Source: Chloroflexota bacterium (lineage in GTDB: Bacteria; Chloroflexota; Anaerolineae; Promineifilales; Promineifilaceae). Taken from it: DNA of 11,199 nt. The position numbers and the translations under genes are program-made. Below the pieces are notes generated by a model. It did no database searches and was not told where the DNA came from. It was given only the letters and a program-made list of their open reading frames with translations. This document shows positions 6,845-11,199 of this stretch, in pieces (the stretch's first letter is position 1; each line of letters opens with the position of its first letter). The stretch lies in assembly GCA_024223125.1 (NCBI GenBank), contig JAAEOP010000603.1, positions 1 through 11,199 of the forward strand, in the 5' to 3' direction.

Positions 6845-8131
6845 CTAGGATAAATGCTGGACAATTACCTCAGCCAGTTGTTGTAAATTAATGGGTTTTA
6901 GCAACCAACTGGCTAACCCCTGAGTGTGCAATTCTTCCATCTTATGTTTCATAGGGTGGCCGGTCATCAGAATGATGGGTATGGCTAGATTCATTCGCTG
7001 AATGGCCTGGAAAAGAGCGACGCCGCCCATTTCCGGCATGATGACATCGCTGATTATGAGAGCGAAATTGTGCCTATGTTCGCGTAAAATGTCTAGTGCG
7101 GCACTGCCGTTGTGTGTGGTGACAGGATTGTAATTTAACATTTTCAGGCTGTCAGACATTACCTGCCTGATGGCTGAATCATCTTCCACAATTAATATTG
7201 TCTCGCCATGTCCTTTTGGTAAATCTATGACCTGCTCTTCTGTCAATTGGGGTTTGGTTGCAATTAACGCAGGAATTAACAGGTGAAACGATGTTCCCTG
7301 GCCTCCCTGTGTGTGGATATCAATAAAACCCTCATGTTGTTGAATAATGCCATAAACCTGGGCCAGTCCCAATCCTGTGCCTTTACCCGATTCTTTGGTC
7401 GTGAAGAAGGGTTGGAAGATGTGATCCAGGAGATCGGCCGGGATGCCGTTGCCCGTATCGGTAATCGTAATTTGAATCCATTTACCAGGGGACATATCTG
7501 GAATAGGTACGGGGTCATGGGGAGCCAAATCAATTTTTCGAAGATCAAAATTGAGCTGGCCACCCTGGGTCATGGCGTCACGAGCGTTCACGACCAGGTT
7601 CATCATCACTTGTTGGATGCGTAAAGGGTCGGCGTGGATAAGATACTTGCCGGACACGGCCGTAAAGGAAACAGCAATGTTTTCTGGCAAAGTACGTTGC
7701 AATAAACCGGTTAATCTTTGCAAAAAAGGATACAAATCTAATGGTTGTTGGCCGGCCAGAGCCCCGTCTTCAGGTTCTTCTGGCAGACATATGTACTCAG
7801 CATAAGCACCCATACCAACAAAACCAGTCGCTGCGAAAACTTGGTCATCTTCTTTGAATCGTTTTACATCTTTGCTTATTGATTCAATCTCTTCGGATAA
7901 CTCCATCCCCAGGATCGTTATTCTCTTTGGTGTTTTGAGACCCACATATGCTCGCATGGGGAGCGAGTACCAAAGAGTACCAGTGAGGCTTCGCATTTCA
8001 CAGTCCCCTGATGTTACCGTGGTCGCAACTATCCTTATGAGTAGTTCATTGTCTTTAGGAGTAGGTTTTTCTACCTCTTCAAGCCGAAGAACTTCTGGTG
8101 GTCCATATTCTGTCCAAACAATCGCTTTCAA
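6845..8131 (-). CDS. Chimeric gene: MDR oxidoreductase N-terminus fused to hybrid histidine kinase C-terminus
   Basis: The 428-residue frame joins two unrelated proteins. Residues 1-126 match the first ~124 residues of the adjacent MDR oxidoreductase (MKAIV, PEVL, PKDNE, ILGMEL, FK..DQVFA, GAYAEY.CL, DG.LA). The match stops at A126, and the NAD(P)-binding Rossmann domain is absent. From about 127 it is a hybrid kinase: QQPLDLYPFLQRLTGLL, N-box NLVVNARDA (178-186), G1 DTGNG (225-229), F-box PFFTTK (241-246), G2 GKGTGLGL (249-256), then a receiver with EDD (316-318), phospho-acceptor D362, T390 and K412. The phospho-accepting HisKA helix and any sensor domain are missing, so neither parent activity should be intact. 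The start is a TTG with AAGGAG 5 bases upstream. It is the last gene of the leftward set, 54 bases after the intact MDR gene. It could be a true genomic fusion, a relic, or an assembly error. Confidence 0.85.
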   Translation of the reverse strand: MKAIVWTEYGPPEVLRLEEVEKPTPKDNELLIRIVATTVTSGDCEMRSLTGTLWYSLPMRAYVGLKTPKRITILGMELSEEIESISKDVKRFKEDDQVFAATGFVGMGAYAEYICLPEEPEDGALAGQQPLDLYPFLQRLTGLLQRTLPENIAVSFTAVSGKYLIHADPLRIQQVMMNLVVNARDAMTQGGQLNFDLRKIDLAPHDPVPIPDMSPGKWIQITITDTGNGIPADLLDHIFQPFFTTKESGKGTGLGLAQVYGIIQQHEGFIDIHTQGGQGTSFHLLIPALIATKPQLTEEQVIDLPKGHGETILIVEDDSAIRQVMSDSLKMLNYNPVTTHNGSAALDILREHRHNFALIISDVIMPEMGGVALFQAIQRMNLAIPIILMTGHPMKHKMEELHTQGLASWLLKPINLQQLAEVIVQHLS

Positions 8132-8185
8132 ATGGTCTCCTTCTCGTTCACTTTAATCCGGCGATTTAAACCGAACAAGTAGATG

Positions 8186-9121
8186 CTAGCTCTTGTTATT
8201 GTGTTCCACAGTGATGGCCACATTTCCTTTTTTGTGTCCTTGATCCACATACCGGTGAGCCTCGACGATTTGCTCTAACGGATAGCATCTATCAATGACC
8301 GGTTTCATCTTCCCCGCTTCAATTAACTCTTTCAGGAAGAGTAGATCTTCAGCTTTTTCGCCACCGCCGGAATCCTTAATAACATTAAGATAAGTTCCCG
8401 ACTTCTTTAGCGCTTTCTTGCCTTGTGAAGATGATATTTTGGCTACCGCATCGAAGACAACATCATAGGTCTCACCGCTTTGAGTGAAATCTTCTTGAGT
8501 GTAATCAATGACTTTGTCGGTTCCCAGAGATTTTACCAGGTCCAAATTCCTGCTGCTGCACACCCCGGTCACTTCTGCCTCAAACTGCTTGGCAAGCTGT
8601 ACTGCATTCGTACCCACCGCACCAGAAGCACCATAGATAAGAACCTTTTGTCCGTTCTGGATATTTGCTTTTCTAAGCACTTTCAATGCAGTCATCCCCC
8701 CACCAGGAACCGTGGCAGCTTCCTCATAGCTGATATTAGCCGGTTTTATGGCCAGCACCCCATCTTCAGACAGGCATTTGTACTCGGCATAGCCACCAAA
8801 CTTTTCCCCGAAGGTAGATGCAAAAACCTGGTCACCTTTCTTAAATCGTGTCACATCTTTGCCAATGGCCTCAATTTCTCCGGCCAATTCCATACCGAGT
8901 ATTGGTCTTCTTGGTTTTCTAAGACCTAAAACCATATGCAGCATAAGCGTCTGAAATTGGGAATCTGGGTGTTTGCCACTTCGCAATATCACGTCCCCGA
9001 TGGTTACTGATGTCGCCTGAACTTTAACCAGTACTTCATTATCCTTGGGCACCGGTTTTTTTACCTCTTTGAGCTGAAGAACTTCTGGTGATCCAAATTT
9101 TTCATATACGATTGCTTTCAT
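8186..9121 (-). CDS. Zinc-free MDR oxidoreductase (quinone oxidoreductase-like)
   Basis: Medium-chain dehydrogenase/reductases of this type reduce quinones or enones with NAD(P)H. The 311-residue product has the GroES-like N-terminal domain (about 1-125, with [17 protein letters not shown]) and a Rossmann domain with the nucleotide-binding loop [16 protein letters not shown] (163-178) and VFDAVAK near 222-228. Neither the catalytic Cys nor the structural zinc Cys cluster of alcohol dehydrogenases is present, which places it with the zinc-independent, zeta-crystallin-like group. The ATG is preceded by AAGGAGG at 5 bases. It is a diverged paralogue of the MDR portion of the next gene; start regions agree clearly at DNA level but are far from identical. 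It sits 33 bases after the DUF6544-like gene. The substrate is unknown. Confidence 0.92.
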   Translation of the reverse strand: MKAIVYEKFGSPEVLQLKEVKKPVPKDNEVLVKVQATSVTIGDVILRSGKHPDSQFQTLMLHMVLGLRKPRRPILGMELAGEIEAIGKDVTRFKKGDQVFASTFGEKFGGYAEYKCLSEDGVLAIKPANISYEEAATVPGGGMTALKVLRKANIQNGQKVLIYGASGAVGTNAVQLAKQFEAEVTGVCSSRNLDLVKSLGTDKVIDYTQEDFTQSGETYDVVFDAVAKISSSQGKKALKKSGTYLNVIKDSGGGEKAEDLLFLKELIEAGKMKPVIDRCYPLEQIVEAHRYVDQGHKKGNVAITVEHNNKS

Positions 9122-9154
9122 TTGAGCCTCCTTTTTAATTTTAGATGTGCTAAT

Positions 9155-9838
9155 TTAAACTTCGACTTTAGTCGACGTGATTTTGCCGCGCCAATATTCC
9201 CATGGCCCCTCATGTTTTTCATAAATGGCAACGGCCGTTTTCGGCATACGTACACCAGCAAAATCTTTGTGATCTGAAAATTCATAATGCCAAGGTGCCT
9301 TAACAAATCCATCGGGTACGTCATAATAGCGCTCACTAGAAGCTCTGATAATGTCGCCACTTTCGTTTAGCTCAAACCTAACCGAAATAGGTTCGTTTCC
9401 AACAACAGCGCCAACATCAAAACTATTCTCACCAGAATCTGTCCATTCTAAATCAGTTAAAGCAAGGGCAAACTGAGGCTTCCACGGTAATTCAGCCAAA
9501 CTACGCACAACCTGCATGGCAAAGACTTCTGTATCTTTGAGTGCTCCCATGGGCACAAAGCCCCACAATTTTGATCCGCCCCATCCTTTTTCATCGTCAT
9601 GACCGTCCTCAGCTATTATCCAAGCGACGGACATTAAAGTTAGGCGTGCTGTCCAAATAAAGGAAACAGGCTCCCGTTGATAAATCGTGCTGGCCGTAAA
9701 CGGTATCCATTTGCCTCGAATATCAATTTCTCCTTCCTGTGAATTCAAAATTCGGTTGGGAATTGACTCATTCATTGCCAATGATCGTTCTAGCCAACGG
9801 CGAGTATTTGGAGGTAAAGTGGTAAGATTTAGCGTCAT
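9155..9838 (-). CDS. DUF6544-like protein (formerly DUF6920)
   Basis: The 227-residue soluble product resembles the DUF6544 family, whose function is not established. Family-like segments are LPPNTRRWLERSL at the N-terminus, EGEIDIRGKWIPFTASTIYQREPVSFIWTARL (about 35-66), the glycine-bearing EDGHDDEKGWGGSKLWGFVPM (77-97), a V..LAELPW segment (111-119) and a C-terminal repeat of beta-strand-like stretches. No signal peptide or membrane helix is seen. The family call is from memory of the pattern and needs a profile search. The ATG at 9838 has AGGAG 9 bases upstream, and that site overlaps the stop of the upstream SDR gene, so the two are probably translated together. A 40-base relic of a second copy lies at 10641-10680. 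Confidence 0.72.
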   Translation of the reverse strand: MTLNLTTLPPNTRRWLERSLAMNESIPNRILNSQEGEIDIRGKWIPFTASTIYQREPVSFIWTARLTLMSVAWIIAEDGHDDEKGWGGSKLWGFVPMGALKDTEVFAMQVVRSLAELPWKPQFALALTDLEWTDSGENSFDVGAVVGNEPISVRFELNESGDIIRASSERYYDVPDGFVKAPWHYEFSDHKDFAGVRMPKTAVAIYEKHEGPWEYWRGKITSTKVEV

Positions 9839-9850
9839 GATTATTGACTC

Positions 9851-10534
9851 CTATTGTGTGAACGCCAGCGCCGAGGGCGTTTGGCAACCGACAATTGCTG
9901 GTGCCTCATGGATGAGTTCGTCATTCTTGAGGGCTTCTACCATGAACAAGGCAAAGTCCACGTACCGCGTGAGGTCGCTCTCGAGGATGGGGTCGCCTAC
10001 GTGCCTGCTCCACACCGGTAAGCCCTGGCTCTCACCTTCTTCGAGTCCGCTGCCACGCACAACTGTCCATTGAGTGTTGCTGGCAAACACACGCCGACAC
10101 GCTTCCACCTGGTCATCGATGTCGACAGCTCGCAGCAATCGCCCGATCCAACTGGCGGCATTTACAGTCCATTTGAATCTCCGTGAGTATACGTCCTGGC
10201 TATCCCGCGAAATATGCCAGCCACAGGAGAAAATTAAGCGCGCCTCTGGACGTGCGTGATTTAGTACCGCCTGCGCCGTTCCCGAGGAGTACTGGTTAAC
10301 TCCCCAAGGTACCAGCACGGTGAGCACCCCGTCACAGCCAGCGACCGCCTTCTTGATGGCCTCGCGGTCGTTCGTTGCTCCAGGAATAATGGTGATGCAT
10401 TCCTTGAACGCATCAAGTTTGTCTACACTTTGCTCCCGACAAACACCAACCACCTCGTAATCCCGTTCCAGTGCGTGCTGCACCATATACTGCCCAAGCT
10501 TCCCTGATGCTCCCACGATACAAACCTTCTTCAT
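9851..10534 (-). CDS. NmrA-like / atypical SDR NAD(P)-binding protein
   Basis: The product (227 residues from the chosen start) opens with a Rossmann fold, KKVCIVGASGKLGQYM, containing the GxxGxxG-type loop at about 8-14, then VVGVC at the second strand and later VVRGSGLEEG. This is typical of atypical short-chain dehydrogenases of the NmrA or NAD-dependent epimerase type. The active-site YxxxK is not evident, so it may be a redox sensor or a non-classical reductase. ATGs lie at 10540 and 10534. The second is chosen because AGAGG is 6 bases before it but abuts the first. Base composition is visibly richer in G and C than the neighbours, and it has none of the CGGCCG palindromes common here, which may reflect recent acquisition. 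It is co-directional with and coupled to the DUF6544-like gene. Confidence 0.82.
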   Translation of the reverse strand: MKKVCIVGASGKLGQYMVQHALERDYEVVGVCREQSVDKLDAFKECITIIPGATNDREAIKKAVAGCDGVLTVLVPWGVNQYSSGTAQAVLNHARPEARLIFSCGWHISRDSQDVYSRRFKWTVNAASWIGRLLRAVDIDDQVEACRRVFASNTQWTVVRGSGLEEGESQGLPVWSRHVGDPILESDLTRYVDFALFMVEALKNDELIHEAPAIVGCQTPSALAFTQ

Positions 10535-10540
10535 ATTCAT

Positions 10541-10640
10541 CCTCTTGTGCCTTCATAGACATCTTGTCCGACATGCTTAGAATTGTCTGGAAACTTCTTT
10601 GACTCTTCAGACGGTTACATTTTTTTCTAGTTTTTGTCAA
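10541..10640. other. Spacer upstream of the SDR gene
   Basis: No gene is supported here. A perfect TTGACA (minus strand, 10640-10635) is present, but no good -10 lies at the right distance, so a promoter for the SDR gene is not established. A weak 5-bp inverted repeat GTCTG/CAGAC flanks about 10590-10612. Confidence 0.4.
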
Positions 10641-10680
10641 ATCCTTTTTCACCATCATGCCCATCCTCAGTTATTATCCA
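10641..10680 (-). pseudogene. Relic of a second DUF6544-like gene
   Basis: Forty bases match 9583-9622, inside the intact DUF6544-like gene, at 35 of 40 positions. Translated leftward it reads WIITEDGHDGEKG against WIIAEDGHDDEKG. Three of the five differences are at third codon positions, so the copy diverged as coding sequence. The flanks do not align, and a stop follows five codons downstream. It lies directly after the stop of the permease fragment and before the SDR gene, so it is what remains of a deleted paralogue or of a recombination event. Confidence 0.7.
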
Positions 10681-10682
10681 TT

Positions 10683-10985
10683 TTAGAATTCCTCCCGATT
10701 GAAACGCCAGATGGCCAGGGCAATGAACAAGATTGAGTATAAAGATATTGCAATGATTGGGATCGGCCAAACTGGGGGCAATGTTTCACCTTGATTAACG
10801 GCCGTAATAATCGCAGGTATCGCTTCCGGTAAAAATAAAATCAACTGCGGTGAAAACCCTGCAAAAAGTTGCCCGATGCTCAACATACTGCTAATGACCA
10901 CCGCTACCGCCACACCTAAAACAGGCCCTCTGGCATCAAAAAACGTGCCTAACATTGAGGTAAGCGTCAGATACTTTCGTTTTCC
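10683..10985 (-). pseudogene. C-terminal fragment of an ABC-2 type transporter permease
   Basis: The frame is open from 10985 down to the TAA at 10683 and encodes about 100 residues with three hydrophobic stretches. These are the segment around GPVLGVAVAVVISSMLSIGQLFAG, a PEAIPAIITAVNQGETLPPVWPIP loop, and IIAISLYSILFIALAIW, ending WRFNREEF. This ending is characteristic of ABC-2 permeases. The first in-frame ATG is at 10955, but the coding similarity continues upstream (RKYLTLTSMLGTFFDARGP) until a TAG at 10988-10986. The gene is therefore cut at its 5' side where the IS element begins, and its front part should lie beyond the IS. It contains one ACGGCCGT (10798-10805), as resident genes do. 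Confidence 0.8.
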
Positions 10986-11006
10986 CTAACAGGGTCAAAA
11001 AAACAA

Positions 11007-11035
11007 GAGACAAAGTAGGTGTTGTTTGGGATAAT
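11007..11035 (+). promoter_or_regulatory. Promoter of the transposase gene, leaderless
   Basis: GAGACA (11007-11012) and GATAAT (11030-11035) are separated by 17 bases and match sigma-70 boxes at 4 of 6 and 5 of 6. The expected start of transcription is at or next to the A of the ATG at 11042. No Shine-Dalgarno is present. Confidence 0.6.
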
Positions 11036-11071
11036 CTGTGTATGAAAACAACTACCCTATCAACACCTACT
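11014..11071 (+). repeat. 11-bp inverted repeat bracketing the transposase start codon
   Basis: AGTAGGTGTTG (11014-11024) and CAACACCTACT (11061-11071) are perfect reverse complements separated by 36 bases. The first arm lies between the -35 and -10 boxes, the second within codons 7-10, and the ATG (11042-11044) is in the loop. Confidence 0.85.
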
Positions 11072-11199
11072 CAAGCAAATTATCGCATTTTAGAACTAAT
11101 CGAACAACTCGTTTCCGTTGTGTCAAAAGGCACAGCTCTTGGATTAAGCGACTTGGCCAGCGCTATGTTTAGCGGCTATTTTATTGAATCAGGCGGTGC
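11042..11199 (+). CDS. Transposase, N-terminal part (truncated by the window edge)
   Basis: Fifty-two codons are visible from the ATG at 11042 and the frame is open to the edge. The product begins MKTTTLSTPTQANYRILELI and continues with SVVSKGTALGLSDLASAMFSGYFIESGG. That resembles the N-terminus of DDE transposases in which a V..GT.LGL..L...L.SG.....RG segment precedes the catalytic domain. The catalytic residues would lie outside the window, so the assignment rests on this short similarity, on the position at a gene break and on its self-contained promoter. Confidence 0.55.
   Translation, partial: MKTTTLSTPTQANYRILELIEQLVSVVSKGTALGLSDLASAMFSGYFIESGG

Larger units (their letters stand above)
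10986..11199 (+). mobile_element. Left end of an insertion sequence (partial, runs off the window)
   Basis: Permease coding sequence stops abruptly at about 10985 and is replaced by an AT-rich leader (CAGGGTC followed by A-rich sequence) and the start of a transposase-like gene pointing inward. The exact end and any target-site duplication cannot be fixed without the other end. The IS family is not determined. Confidence 0.65.

Noticed and set aside
10612..10640. TTGACA as a promoter for the SDR gene
   Set aside because: At 15-17 bases downstream there is only TGTAAC or TAACCG, too poor for a -10 box.
10413..10664. 83-residue minus-strand ORF overlapping the SDR start
   Set aside because: It overlaps the well-supported SDR gene in another frame, and part of it covers the DUF6544 relic in the wrong frame.

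Overview
The window looks like a chromosomal piece of a bacterium with Chloroflexi-like (Anaerolineae-like) features. This assignment is inference: it rests on the recA-recX-rny order, a V4R-domain protein, the style of the ABC-2 permease and transposase fragments, and a strong excess of the palindrome ACGGCCGT. No 16S or other decisive marker is present.

Positions 1-3850 are core genome. A leftward operon-like set runs recA (start 3735), recX and rny. It ends at a very strong bidirectional terminator (57-93). Between recA and recX lie about 425 non-coding bases with several hairpins: a short recA terminator, a plus-strand terminator-like hairpin, and a second leftward terminator just before recX. 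recX and rny are tightly coupled, with the rny Shine-Dalgarno overlapping the recX stop.

Positions 3850-6668 hold a divergent rightward set: a two-domain GNAT acetyltransferase that probably starts leaderless, a Cys-rich V4R protein one base downstream, and a glycine-zipper polytopic membrane protein. A bidirectional terminator at 6640-6668 separates it from a leftward initiator tRNA (tRNA-fMet, CAT), which has a near-perfect sigma-70 promoter.

Positions 6845-11199 form a rearranged accessory region read leftward. It contains the C-terminal remnant of an ABC-2 permease cut by an insertion sequence, a 40-base relic of a DUF6544-like gene, an NmrA/SDR-type protein, an intact DUF6544-like gene, an intact zinc-free MDR oxidoreductase, and a chimeric gene. 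In the chimera the first ~126 codons of a second MDR oxidoreductase are joined in frame to the C-terminal half of a hybrid histidine kinase (HATPase plus receiver). The join lies on the octamer GGCCGGCC. At the right edge is the first ~214 bases of an IS element with the start of its transposase.

The main points of interest are the MDR/kinase chimera, the DUF6544 relic, the IS left end with an inverted repeat bracketing the transposase start, the structured recA-recX spacer, and the genome-wide-type palindrome ACGGCCGT. I found no defence system, CRISPR array or prophage.
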